64,000 nucleotides of DNA from Rutidosis leptorrhynchoides. Lineage: Eukaryota; Streptophyta; Magnoliopsida; Asterales; Asteraceae. The stretch lies in contig NC_092333.1 in the NCBI RefSeq assembly GCF_046630445.1, forward strand, positions 183,913,501-183,977,500, written 5' to 3'. Every line of letters begins with the position of its first letter. Position 1 is the first letter of the stretch. Below the pieces are notes generated by a model that was not told where the DNA came from, searched no databases, and saw only the letters and a list, made by a program, of their open reading frames with translations. The translations under genes were made by a program, and so were the position numbers. Positions 48,989 to 61,033 of the stretch are shown one piece after another.

Positions 48989-51900
48989 TTGGAACAAGAA
49001 GTAAGTAACCTAGCAAGGTTAATAGGTGAAAGAAAACCGGGAAGTTTACCTAGTGATACAAATGCTAACCCCCGGAATGAAACGGCTAAAGCCATTACCA
49101 CAAGAAGTGGTATTACACTTAAACCACCTGAAATACCTGTAAATCTTAATGAAGATATTCCTACTCCACAAGAACCACAACCTGAACAAGATAAGAAAAA
49201 AGAACTGGTAGTTGAAAAGGTTATTGAAGTTAACACAGTTAAGGCTAAACCTTATGTTAAACCATACCAACCACCACTTCCTTACCCGAGTAAAATGAAA
49301 AAAGAGAAACTTGAAGCCGAGCAATCCAAATTCTTGGATATGTTTAAACAAATAAATGTCAATCTTCCTTTAATTGATGTAATTTCAGGAATGCCTAGAT
49401 ATGCTAAATTTTTGAAAGATTTAATCATAAATAGAAAAAAAATGGAAGAACTCTCGGCCGTTACTATGAATGCTAATTGTTCAGCAGTGCTGTTGAATAA
49501 GATACCAGAAAAACTATCAGATCCAGGAAGTTTCACAATTCCATGTTTTCTGGGTAGTCTTAGTTCAATAGAAGCATTGGCAGACTTAGGTGCTAGTATA
49601 AATTTAATGCCGTATTCACTATACGCTAAACTAGACCTTGGAGAATTGAAACCAACAAGAATAAGTATACAACTAGCCGATCGATCAATAAAATATCCTA
49701 GAGGGATAATGGAGAACATGCTAGTTAAAGTTGGTACTTTAGTATTTCCAGTAGATTTTGTTGTTCTGGACATGGAAGAAGATTCTCAAGTTCCTCTCAT
49801 ATTAGGAAGACCATTCTTAAACACGGCTAAAGCAATGATAGACGTGTTTGGTAAGAAATTGACCCTAAGTATAGAGGACGAGAGTGTTACCTTTTCAGTT
49901 GATAAAGCAATGCAACAACCGCAATCTGCAGATGATACATGTTATTATATTCAAACTATAGAATCACATGCAGAATTGTTAGAAGAATTTCCAGAATTAA
50001 AACGAACAGGAGAATGTTCTTTAGGAGAAGGAACTGAACCAATTAATGAAGCTGAAATGTTAGCTACACTAATAGCTAATGGATATGAACCAACAACAGA
50101 AGAAATTCAAATGCTAAAAGAAGAAGACAGATATCGATACAAATCATCGATAGAAGAACCACCGACATTAGAGTTAAAGCCACTTCCAAACCATTTGGAA
50201 TACGCTTATTTACATGGTGAATCTGAATTACCTGTAATAATATCGTCTTCTCTTACTGAAAATGAGAAATCACAACTCATTTCTGTGTTGAAAGCTCATA
50301 AACCAGCCATTGCATGGAAGATTCATGATATAAAAGGAATAAGTCCTTCGTATTGCACACATAAAATCCTTATGGAAGAAGGTCATAATGTGCAATGCCA
50401 ACGAAGACTAAATCCTAATATGCAAGATGTTGTTAAGAAAGAAATTATTAAACTGCTAGATGCAGGTTTAATTTATCCAATCTTTGATAGTCCATGGGTA
50501 AGCCCAGTTCAATGCGTGCCTAAGAAGGGTGGCATGACTGTTATTATAAATGAGAAAAATGAGCTTATTCCTACTAGGACTGTAACAGGATGGCGTGTGT
50601 GTATTGAATATAGAAAATTAAATGACGCCACCAGAAAAGATCACTTTCCCTTACCTTTCATTGATCAAATGTTGGAAAGATTAGCCGAAAATAGTTACTA
50701 TTATTTTCTTGATGGATTTTCCGGATATTTTCAAATTCCAATAGCTCCCGAGGACCAACAGAAAACCACGTTCACGTGCCCTTATGGTACTTTTGCTTAC
50801 AAACGCATGCCATTTGGACTTTGCAACGCCCCTGCAACCTTTCAAAGGTGCATGATGGTGATTTTTCACGACATGATAGAAGAATGCATGGAAGTTTTCA
50901 TGGATGACTTTTCAGTCTTCGGTGATACATTTGAATCATGTCTAGTTAATCTTGAACGAATGCTTATTAGATGCGAACAATCAAATCTAGTTCTTAATTG
51001 GGATAAATGCCATTTCATGGTAAAAGAAGGCATCGTTCTTGGTCATAAAATTTCAATGGAAGGAATTGAAGTGGATAGAGCTAAAGTAGATGTAATTGCT
51101 AAACTTCCACATCCCACCAATGTTAGAGGAGTTAGGAGTTTTCTAGGGCATGCCGGTTTTTACCGACGTTTCATTAAAGATTTTTCTAAAATTGCCACTC
51201 CTATGAATAAACTCCTAGAAAAGGATGCTCCATTCATCTTTTCAGAGGAATGTATCAAATCTTTTAATATTCTTAAAGAGAAACTCACTAATACACCAAT
51301 CATGATAACACCAAATTCGAATTTACCGTTTGAACTAATGTGCGATGCAAGTGATTTTGCAATGGGAGCCGTTTTAGGACAAAGGGTTGAAAAACGGTTT
51401 CAACCTATTTATTACGCTAGTAAGACGTTACAAGGAGCACAAACAAACTACACAACTACTGAAAAAGAACTCCTTGCTATTGTCTTTGCTTTTGACAAAT
51501 TTCGTTCATATCTCGTTCTAGCTAAAACGGTAGTCTATACCGACCATTCTGCTCTTAGATACCCATTTTCGAAACAAGATGCTAAACCAAGATTAATCCG
51601 TTGGATCTTACTCTTACAAGAGTTTGATATTGAAATCCGAGATAAAAAGGGAGCAGAAAATCTCGCCGCTGATCATCTTTCTAGTCTTGAAAATCCCGAA
51701 TTAGAAGTTCTAAATGAATCGGCCATACAAGACAACTTTCCTGATGAATATCTATTGAAGATAGATCATAATGAAATTCCATGGTTTGCAGACTATGCAA
51801 ACTACTTAGTATGTGGATTCCTTGAAAAAGGATTGTCGTACCAAAAACGAAAGAAATTTTTCAGTGATATAAAACACTATTTCTGGGAAGATCCACATTT

Positions 51901-53071
51901 GTTTAAAAGTTGTCCAGATGGAATAATACGCAGATGTGTATACGGAGATGAAGCTAGTAAAATCTTAAACCATTGTCACACAGGACCAACAGGAGGGCAT
52001 TATGGGCCTCAACTAACAGCAAGAAAATTTTATGATGCTGGATTCTATTGGCCTACAATTTACAAAGACGCACACCTTCTTTGTAAATCCTGTGATGCTT
52101 GTCAAAGGGCTGGAAAAATAAGTCAACGTGATAAAATGCCACAAAATGTCATTCAAGTATGTGAAGTATTTGACATTTGGGGTATTGACTTTATGGGTCC
52201 ATTTCCAAAATCTCATAATAATCTCTATATTCTCGCAGCCATTGATTATGTATCTAAATGGGCGGAATCACAAGCTCTCCCAACTAACGATACACGAGTT
52301 GTAGTCAACTTTTTAAAACGTCTTTTTGCAAGGTTTGGAACACCGAAAGCTTTAATAAGTGATCGGGGAACTCATTTCTGTAATAATCAACTTGAGAAAG
52401 TTCTTAAAAGATATGGAGTAACTCATAAAATCTCCACCGCATATCATCCACAAACAAGTGGACAAGTTGAAAATACCAACTGAGCTTTAAAACGTATTCT
52501 AGAGAAAACCGTAGGATCAAATCCGAAGGAATGGTCCATTAAATTGGAGGATGCACTCTGGGCTTTTAGAACAGCCTACAAAACTCCAATTGGAACCACA
52601 CCTTTCAGACTCGTTTACGGAAAAGCATGTCATCTTTCAGTAGAAATTGAACACGAAGCATTTTAGGCTTTGAAGACATGTAATCTTGATTTACATGAAG
52701 CTGGACATCTACAGTTAAGTCAATTAAACGAATTAGAAGAATTAAGACAAGAAGCATACGAAAATTCGTCAATCTATAAGGAAAGAACAAAGAAATGGCA
52801 TGTTAAAAGAATCAGAAGTTCAAAAGAATTTAAAGAAGGAGACAGAGTTCTTCTTTTCAATTCAAGATTCAAGCTATTTCCTGAAAAATTGAAATCAAGA
52901 TGGTCTGGACCATTCATAGTCAAAAGAGTTTTCCCATACGGAACAGTAGAATTAATAAATTCAAATGGGATTGAATTTAAGGTTAATGGTCACAGAGTTA
53001 AACACTACATAGATAGTCCGATGGAAGTTGACAACGAAGTTAATCACAATTTTGATACCACAGCTAACTAA
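48989..53071 (+). pseudogene. pol: Element F Pol: protease, reverse transcriptase, RNase H, integrase
   Basis: Open for 1164 codons to a TGA at 52481. Protease active site near residue 199 is [13 protein letters not shown] shows [35 protein letters not shown] and the catalytic [10 protein letters not shown] near residue 635. RNase H has [15 protein letters not shown] near 783 and [13 protein letters not shown]. The integrase zinc-binding site has the HCHTG, GGHYG and CKSCDACQ elements near 990-1040. Core residues appear in [17 protein letters not shown] and SGQVENTN. After the TGA (CGA expected) and a TAG near 52666 (TGG expected), the same frame continues with the integrase C-terminal region to TAA at 53071. 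The single long open stretch shows that decay here is modest. Confidence 0.92.
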
Positions 53072-53243
53072 GTGTGGGGAGAATCAAGTCTTTAAAGGGT
53101 AATATGTATTTCTATTAGAGTTAGATTTTCTGTTTTCGTGTAGTTTTCGAAAATGGAACCCGAATGGTCTTTCCCTAGCAGACCCTAAAGAACTAGTCTT
53201 CTTCCCCCATTTTGAATTTTTATTTTTTTTAGGTTTTTACGAA

Positions 53244-53660
53244 ATGAAGACTTCCTGTGAACTAAACCATGGTCTAATGCTACACGCTTTGATCACTAAA
53301 CGTAATAATGACACACTTCCAAGTGAAATAGTATCATTAATCAGAGGTAAATTGGACGGAGTAAGAAAAGAATCCAGATGCGAAGATAATAAGTTACAAT
53401 TTGGTAAAGGAAAATCAAAATTCGCAGCGAAAAGAAGAGCACGACACCTTGAAAAATGTCACAAATGCGGAAAATGGTCACACGAAGGTAAATGTTCAAA
53501 TAATCAAACCTATTCAAACACCGAATTTGTTACTTTATGCAGAGATGGACCGTTCATATGTTTAGAAGAAAAAACACTGAATGCTCGAGGTTACGCCTAT
53601 GTAGCCATGGAAAATCAATTAGTCCGACTATCTTATGAGTGGGCTAGAGCATATCACTAA
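53244..53660 (+). CDS. Small zinc-knuckle ORF between pol and env-like gene of element F
   Basis: An intact 138-codon ORF with its own ATG and TAA, between the broken pol and the env-like ORF. The N-terminal half is basic (GKGKSKFAAKRRARHLEKC). The centre has CHKCGKWSHEGKC, a CX2CX4HX3C knuckle one residue shorter than the retroviral CX2CX4HX4C. It then has ARGYAYVAMENQL near the end. It is not part of pol and no enzyme domain is visible. The composition suggests a nucleic-acid-binding accessory protein. That it stays open while gag, pol and env-like frames are broken may be chance or may reflect its short length. Known family unclear to me. Confidence 0.6.
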   Translation: MKTSCELNHGLMLHALITKRNNDTLPSEIVSLIRGKLDGVRKESRCEDNKLQFGKGKSKFAAKRRARHLEKCHKCGKWSHEGKCSNNQTYSNTEFVTLCRDGPFICLEEKTLNARGYAYVAMENQLVRLSYEWARAYH

Positions 53661-54795
53661 GAATACTATCTCACAGGTAAGTCTGTACAGTTTTTTTTTT
53701 ATTTCTATTTTTATTTTTAACCTTTTGATAATAAACGCTAATTTGTTCGCTATAAAGTATTAAATTGGTATTCGATGAAATTAGGTCTTGCGACCAAAAT
53801 TATTGATATCATACAAAAATTTATTACATCACTGCGAAATTTAACGTTTATTCTTAAGGTATAAATATCTTTAATCAATCAACTCAAAATATTTCAAAAA
53901 TTCGTCATGAGTTAAAATAGGTCATGGAACCGAAATTACTTTACCGAAAAGAGGGGCGCATATTTTTGATAATATTTGATTGATTAAAGTGGGATAAAAG
54001 ACAAAAAGATTTTTAATTTTATTTTTACCATGTTTTAAAATTAATATATAAAAATTAAAATAATATTGTAAACTTTTTAAATTAATATATTTTAAATTGT
54101 AAATATTTGAAAAATTGATATTTTTAATATAATTTTGTATATATAAAAACAGAAATATAATATAAGTTTGGTGTGAATTTTTAAAATATGAATTTTTAAT
54201 TTTATGCATTTTAAATTTAAGTTTGGTGTGAATTTAAAAACAAAAATTTACTTTATTTCGCTAAGTTAAAAATATGATTTTTAAAATTCGTCGTGAGTTG
54301 AAGACTAGGTCGTTGAACCGAAATTGCTTTACCCGAGGGAGGGACGAGAACTTTTATTATCATTATTTTTAATCTTATTGAATTAAAGTATGCCAAAAAC
54401 ATTAAAAAAAACCCAAAAATCTTTGCTTTTAAAACCGCGCTTTAAATAGACAAATTTTAAAATTTTGTCGAAGGACGGACTAGGACATCGTTTCGAAACG
54501 ACCTCGTCCTAAATAACAAGGGAAACAAAATTTTAAAATTAATTAATTAATTATTTTATAAGTTAAGGTTTTTATATAAAAAAAATAAAAAAAAAATGCA
54601 AACACCGCGACTCGCGGAGTTTGTAATGTTTAAACACCGCGACTCGCGGAGTACCAAAATTCCAGAAAAAAATATAACTGGATCGATCAGACAGTCCCCA
54701 ACACACAAACATCCCAAAATACTGCGAAAATACACACAAAACCACTCCCAAATTCGAAATTTTTCACCGTTTTTCATCAAATCTTTCACAAAATC
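53661..54795 (+). other. Element F spacer with repeated GGT...ACC hairpin units and a palindrome pair
   Basis: AT-rich, non-coding. Repeated units read AGG-T-variable-ACC followed by GAAATT and GCTTTAC, at about 53783, 53919, 54307 and, in the downstream spacer, 57492. A variant with CGTTTCGAAACG is at 54489-54500. Palindromes CCGCGACTCGCGG lie at 54605-54617 and 54637-54649. Sequence before 54796 reads like the leader of a separate transcript. Confidence 0.6.
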
Positions 54796-54837
54796 ATGTT
54801 GAGAAGAATGCTATCAAGGAATTACTCAAGGAAAACG
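54796..54837 (+). pseudogene. Proposed first exon of element F env-like gene
   Basis: ATG at 54796 and 14 codons, MLRRMLSRNYSRKT, ending at a donor ACG|GTAAAT. It is in phase with the reading frame that resumes at 55476 after TTTTGCAG. The downstream ORF has no ATG near its beginning, which supports a spliced start. Not proven by transcripts. Confidence 0.45.
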
Positions 54838-55475
54838 GTAAATTTCTACACCAAAACACCCTTTAATCCGAAAATTTAGTGTTCTTGAGCAATTTTATAC
54901 CCAATTCGATTTTAATGCTTTTTAGTGTAATTATGCTTAAATTACTTGTGTATTATGCTTGTATAACCTAGATTGATACTATTTAACATGATTAGAAGCC
55001 TTAAACTTCAAATTTTGAGTAATCTAGGGTTTGTGTTCTTGAGCAAAATTGGGGCCTTTTGATATAAATAGGTTATGGCCGATTTTTGTCATGAATTATT
55101 GCTAAATTAAGTAGTGTAACATGTTTAGGTAGGTAAATGATCCAAACTTTGAGCCTAAACATGATTTTTGAGAATTAAAGTGGACTTTTTCAAGTCTAAA
55201 ATTCATGAACTTGATTTTTGAGAGATAATGCCATTTGAAACTTGTTTAATTGCTAATAATGATTATTTTGACATGTTATTTAAGTTGAATGCTTATGAAC
55301 TTGGTGAACATTTTCGTATATGCTTATTTGAAAAAGTGTAGATTTGATAAAAATATGAAAATGAGCATAAGTTTGATATAAATTGAACATGTCATTGTAA
55401 TTATTTTGATTGATGATTTTGCCGACACTAATGCATAATTGGATGCACAAAAATTGTGTTTGATGTGTTTTGCAG
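54838..55475 (+). other. Proposed intron before the env-like ORF of element F
   Basis: 638 bp, starting GTAAAT and ending TGTTTTGCAG, T-rich, with stops in all frames. Removing it joins a short ATG exon to a long open frame in phase. Spliced env-like messages are known for some plant retroelements such as barley Bagy-2, which makes it plausible. Confidence 0.45.
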
Positions 55476-56819
55476 ACTGAAAGGGGTGAATCTTCATCCC
55501 AAGCTCGCATTGCTCCTCCTGAGAATGCGGAACAACAAGATGTTGATAACTATTATAAACAAGATATACCTCATCCAGTTATGACATTTTCAGATATGCA
55601 CGTGGAAGATTTGCACCCGAACTTGAGATTAGACAGACGTTGGATAGATTATCCAAAATACCAAAGGAGCTTGCACACTCTTTATTCTAAAGCTGTTGAA
55701 GTACCTAGGGTAATAGAATGGGAACCATTAGAAGCCGTGGAATTGAGCGAACGGATTAGAGAATTAATTACTCAGAGGTATGGTAATGCTACTTTTAACG
55801 ATTGGTACGATTATTCAACATGCGTAGACCTGTATATAAAGTATGGTGTGAAGAATTATTGTGTAGTATAGAAATAAATGATCGGGTAGCTAGTTTAACC
55901 GATCGGACTTTTATTAGATTTTTGTTAGGAGGTTCGATGCGCCACATGTCTCTATTAGACATGGCTCAGGCTTTACGTATATATACGCCTGAGGAGCTAG
56001 CATCTGCCGATTGTCGAGGGTTGATATTAAATGGTAGGAAGATTGATGAAAATTTTGATACGCATGGTGTATGGAGTCAAATGACTAGCCTTCACCGATT
56101 TAAAGGGGGAATTTACTCTTATTTGGATATAGATAGAGCTGAATTAAGAGTAATCCATAGGTTTCTAGCAAACTCGATTACACAGCGAGGTAAAAATAAG
56201 GAAAAGGTAAATGAGCAAGATTTATTTTACCACATGTGTATTCGAGACCCACAAAGTGCTGTAAGTATACCTTATTGTGTGGGTTATTATTTATCGTCTA
56301 TGGTCAGGGGGATGAGACCGCACAGTATAATAGGAGGTGGTATATTTATTACAATAATTGCTGAGTATCTCGATGTGGATATAAGTTGGGGGGATTATTA
56401 ATCGAAGAACCAGAACCCCGCGATACAATTGGTTTAAATGTATATCATGGTGCGAAGGTTTTGAAGAGGAGAAATAACACCGCAGTACAATATAATGGAA
56501 GACATCCACAGGTTGAAAGAAATCAACAGCCAGGTAATGTGGGAAGGGAAAATGAAATGACAGAAATGCAAAGGTTTATAGCTTCACAAGAGTATGAAAA
56601 TGCTAGACATCGAGCATTTGAAGATTGGAAAGTTCATCAAAACCACATCATAGCTCATTGCCAACATATAGGTAGAAACTATATTCCTACTCCAAAGCCC
56701 GTATTTCTCCCTGGTCTATAGAGATCCAACCACCGTATCCTAATTATAACCCAGCTGAAGCATTTTATAACACATACGGTTATGCATGGAACCCCTACTG
56801 GTATCAGTATCAACCCTAG
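55476..56819 (+). pseudogene. Element F env-like / ATHILA ORF1-like protein, frameshifted
   Basis: A large 3' ORF after pol, the place of the env-like gene in Athila elements. Three frames are used in turn: 55476 to about 55810, about 55811 to 56388, and 56389 to about 56715, with a Tyr/Pro-rich tail reading out to TAG at 56817-56819. The middle part holds TFIRFLLGGSMRHMSLL and ALRIYTPEEL, matching the motif order of the ATHILA ORF-1 family and the older fragment at 33840-34690. I see no clear transmembrane segment or signal peptide, so the env label is positional. Frameshifts lie near 55810, near the G-run at about 56388, and near 56715. Confidence 0.7.
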
Positions 56820-58881
56820 TTTATTTAGTTTTATTTATTTTATTTTTGTAATGTTACTACATTTAACACTTATGTTAATATTGTAATAGTTTTTATAATT
56901 TTCTAACTTTTATTATTAGATTTTAATAATTTTTGAATGTGGGGTAATATACCAAACTTCAAAAATATGTATATATGTTTGCAGTTTATCTTATGTACAC
57001 AACAGGGTAAAACAACGCATTTTCAAAGACTGGCATTAAGTTCAGCAAAAGCTACTAATTTTGACGACAAGATTAAAAATAAATGTGATGTAACAACAAG
57101 ACGGAATGAACAAATGATGTGCACCATTTATCATTCAACACAAACAACAATATGTTTGGAAACTTTGGTAAAATTTAATCATTTTTCTACGCTAATCACC
57201 CTCAATAATTTAAATTGTTACTGATTTCTTGCAAATGAGGGCATTGCAAGATCTTAAGTGTGGGAAGGGGTTAAATTCTTTCGGATTTTAAAATATTTTT
57301 TTTGATTTAAACACTTGGTTACCATTAGAAATACTAGTAAAGCAGTAGTTGTATTAGAATCTAGTGCTCTCTGATAATAAAGAACAGCCCTAGTCTTATA
57401 TACTGACTACCCAATTCTAGTAAAATTTTTCAAAATTTTCAACTAAATGAATTTAAAATCATGTTTATACATATTTATGAACGATAAAACTAGGTGTTAA
57501 CACCGAAATTATTGTTACCTCGGAAAGGACATAAATTGAGAAACAAACCAAAATGTTAGAATTTATTTAAAATGGAATAGAGGACAATAAAAAGGAAAAT
57601 AAAAGCCATGTGTGGGAAAGTTTACCAAGTTATTTTAAACATATGTCACATATTTCTGTAACAAATAATTAAAGATACTTTTGCTTTGGACTAAACTAAA
57701 CAGTTTTACCCGATTTACTGTAAGAAAGATGTATCTACATGATGAATCAATTCCATCATTAAAAGGAAGTAAAGTCTTCCGAAAAAGACACGCGCTTCTT
57801 GATTTAGGTCATGAAGTTGTCGTTCAGACCAGCTGTAGGTTGACGAAAAATCTAGAAAATTCATTACTAAAATCAGCAGGAAATCCACGGACCTCAGCAT
57901 AAAACAGGGTCGCCAAGTGGTCAGATTTATCTTAACCATGAGAAGGATTTATCTCGTACAATGGGGGGCACCGTGCAAATTAGCTTGATAAGACTAATGA
58001 ATCAGATCCCCAGAAAGGATAATCTCCTTTAAAGATCAAAAATCAGCTTTTAAGACTGATATTACTCAATCCTTGAGATTGATCTTAAAGATTGAGAATT
58101 CAAACTCATGGAATTCAATGATATCTAAACTCGAGCTTGAACGAGAAAATATTTTGATAAAAAATTAAAACCGATTTGTTTTCTGAAAACCCATTTTCAA
58201 TGCGTTCATTACCATTGAACATAAAATCCTAGGAATTCACCTGGAATTCATTAGGTCACCTGAACCAAATCGGGTGTCAACCGTAAGAACGGTGGTTGCA
58301 TAGCATGGTCAAAGACAGGACCTTGTGCCAGACCAAAAAATTATAAGGGTGAGCTTTACTATTGCTCCTACAAAGGATAGTAATTGCGTCCGACACGTTA
58401 TAGACCATAATTAAAAGCATGTCAGGGGACATTGCCTTAACAGTTGCTTGTTCAACGCTTTCCTTTACAACCAGACGGTAGTTTACCGAAAGGTAATATA
58501 CGGAGCAAGTATACTGGACGTGTTGCTTTCCTAATACAAGGTTAGTAAGTGGGTGACACAAAACCACAAGTTTTGAGCTAAAATTTTCAAATCTGAAACC
58601 CACTAAACCCACAAAAACAATTTGCAGACACCGGTGAAGGGTTATTCCGGAAAACTTAGCTAGGGTAAAAGCTAGAATGAATTTTCAAAAGATCAAATAT
58701 TTTCATAAAGATCCAATTTCCTTAATGGATCTAAATTTCATAAGTCATGTGAGACTGTAAACCACATCGTTACTACCATTGTTTATACCGCCGTATAAAA
58801 ATCACTGATGTACAAAGTGTGAAGAATAAAGAAGTGATTCTAGTATTTCAAGACTATATTGCTTGAGGACAAGCAACGCTC
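56820..58881 (+). other. Element F 3' spacer
   Basis: About 2 kb without a convincing gene. Short ORFs such as 57681-57902 have no recognisable family. A GGTGTTAACACC palindrome at 57493-57504 followed by GAAATTATTGTTACC belongs to the repeat set of the upstream spacer. Confidence 0.6.
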
Positions 58882-58893
58882 AAGTGTGGGAAT
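58882..58893 (+). promoter_or_regulatory. Polypurine tract of element F
   Basis: AAGTGTGGGAAT, four bases before the 3' LTR. It is preceded by GAGGACAAGCAACGCTC, a context common at the 3' end of Athila-like elements. Confidence 0.7.
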
Positions 58894-59284
58894 ATTTGAT
58901 AATGCTAAAAATGAACATATATTTCATAGCATTATCCCTCAAGAAAGACAAGCTTTTAGTTGCAATTGTCCTATTTACAAGTGATATTCGTTTAAATAAT
59001 AAAAGGTGAAGACAAAAGACAGATTCGACAAATTGAAGACGCAAACGATCAAAAAGCTCAAAAGTACAAAATAAAATCAAAGAGGTTCCAATTATTGATA
59101 AGAAACGTCTCAAAATTACAAGACTACAAGATTCAAAACGCAAAGTACAAGATATTAAATTGTACGCAAAGACGTTCGAAAATCCAGAACCGGGACCAGA
59201 GTCAACTCTCAACGCTCGACGCAACGGACTAAAAATTACAAGTTAACTATGTATATAAATATAATATAATATATAATTAATTAT

Positions 59285-59290
<6 letters not shown>

Positions 59291-59368
<78 letters not shown>
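59291..59368. repeat. (TA)n microsatellite, F 3' LTR
   Basis: About 78 bp of TA, where the 5' LTR has only a few repeats near 35305. Confidence 0.9.
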
Positions 59369-59372
<4 letters not shown>

Positions 59373-59566
59373 TTATATATTAAAACCGTCGGCAAGAAAG
59401 GTTCCAAAATGAGATGAGCTGTAGAAACAAACTCCGCGAGTTGCGGAGTTTGAAGGCCAAAAAGGCCACGACTCGCGGAGCCTCCCTGGACAAAAATGCT
59501 TATAAAAGCCAGCGCAATTCGACGATTTAAATATCCATATATCAATCTCTCTATCTATATGTAAAC

Positions 59567-59567
<1 letters not shown>

Positions 59568-59642
<75 letters not shown>
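59568..59642. repeat. (TA)n microsatellite, second tract of F 3' LTR
   Basis: About 75 bp of TA with one TG interruption. The matching tract in the 5' LTR is about 40 bp. Confidence 0.9.
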
Positions 59643-61033
59643 TTATATTTTAATTTTAATTTTAATTTTAATTTTTAATTCTAATAATAAGGGTATGTTA
59701 GCGAATATTGTAAGGGTGTAAGTCGAAATTCTGTCCGTGTAACGCTACGCTATTTTTAATCATTGTAAGTTATGTTTAACCTTTTTACATTAATGTCTCG
59801 TAGCTAAATTATTATTATGCTTATTTAAATCAAATTAATCATGATGTTGGGCTAAAAATATTAAAATTGGGTAATTGGGCTTTGTACCATAATTGGGGTT
59901 TGGAAAAAAGAACGACACTTGTGGAAATTAGACTATGGGGTATTAATGGGCTTTATATTTTTTTAACTAAATGATAGTTTGTTAATTTTAATATAAAGAT
60001 TTACAATTGGACGTCCATATAAATAACCATATACACTCGATCGGACACGATGGGCGGGGTATTTATATGTACGAATAACCGTTCATTTAACCGGACACAG
60101 GAATGGATTAATAGTCACTAGAATTATTAAAACAGGGGTGAAATTATGTACAAGGACACTTGGCATAATTGATAACAAAGTATTAAAACCTTGGGTTACA
60201 CGCAGTCGATAACCTGGTGTAATTATTAAACAAAGTATTAAAATCTTGTTACAGTTTAAGTCCCCAATTAGTTGGAATATTTGACTTCGGGTATAAGGAT
60301 AATTTGACGAGGATACTCGCACTTTATATTTATGACTGATGGACTGTTATGGACAAAAACCAGACGGACATAGTAAATAATCCAGGACAAAGGACAATTA
60401 ACCCATGGGCATAAAACTAAAATCAACACGTCAAATATCATGATTACAGAAGTTTAAATAAGCATAATTCTTTTATTTCATATTTAATTTCCTTTATTTT
60501 ATATTTAATTGCACTTCTAATTATCGTACTTTTATTTATTGTCATTGTATTTAATTGCACTTTTAATTATCGTACTTTTTAATTATCACAAGTTTATTTT
60601 ATCGCACTTTTATTTATCGCAATTTTATTATCGTTATTTACTTTACGCTTTAAATTAAGTCTTGTATTTATTTTTAATATTTTACATTAGGTTTTAACTG
60701 CGACTAAAGTTTTTAAAATCGATAAATCGGTCATTAAACGGTAAAAACCCCCCTTTAAAATAATAATATTACTTATATATATATATTTGTATTTTTATAA
60801 ATTAAACTAATATAGCGTTAAGCTTTGTTTAAAGATTTTTCTCTGTGGAACGAACCGGACTTACTAAAAACTACACTACTGTACGATTAGGTACACTGCC
60901 TATAAGTGTTGTAGCAAGGTTTAGGTATATCCATTCTATAAATAAATAAATATCTTGTGTAAAATTGTATCATATTTAATAGTATTTCCTGCTAGAATTT
61001 AATAGTATTTTATATCCCTTAGCTTTAACATCA

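Larger units (their letters stand above)
34918..61033 (+). mobile_element. Element F: very large Athila-type Ty3/gypsy retrotransposon with 3' env-like ORF
   Basis: Spans 26.1 kb including nested element A; about 17.2 kb without it. LTRs are 34918-36932 (2015 bp) and 58897-61033 (2137 bp), beginning TGATAATG and ending TAACATCA, with target duplication TGTAA at 34913-34917 and 61034-61038. The primer site is TGGCGCCGCTGCCGGGGATC. Order is leader, Gag, protease, reverse transcriptase, RNase H, integrase, a small zinc-knuckle ORF, a split env-like ORF, a long 3' spacer, polypurine tract, LTR. The primer site, the layout and the 3' ORF all fit the Athila lineage. Stops and frameshifts make it inactive. 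Confidence 0.9.
58897..61033 (+). repeat. Element F 3' LTR
   Basis: 2137 bp. Contains two (TA)n tracts, 59291-59368 and 59568-59642, longer than in the 5' LTR, and the palindrome pair from 59430. Ends TAACATCA before the TGTAA duplication at 61034-61038. Confidence 0.9.

Noticed and set aside
57681..57902. 73-codon ORF in the 3' spacer of element F
   Set aside because: No recognisable domain and no sign of conservation within the window; kept only as part of the spacer.
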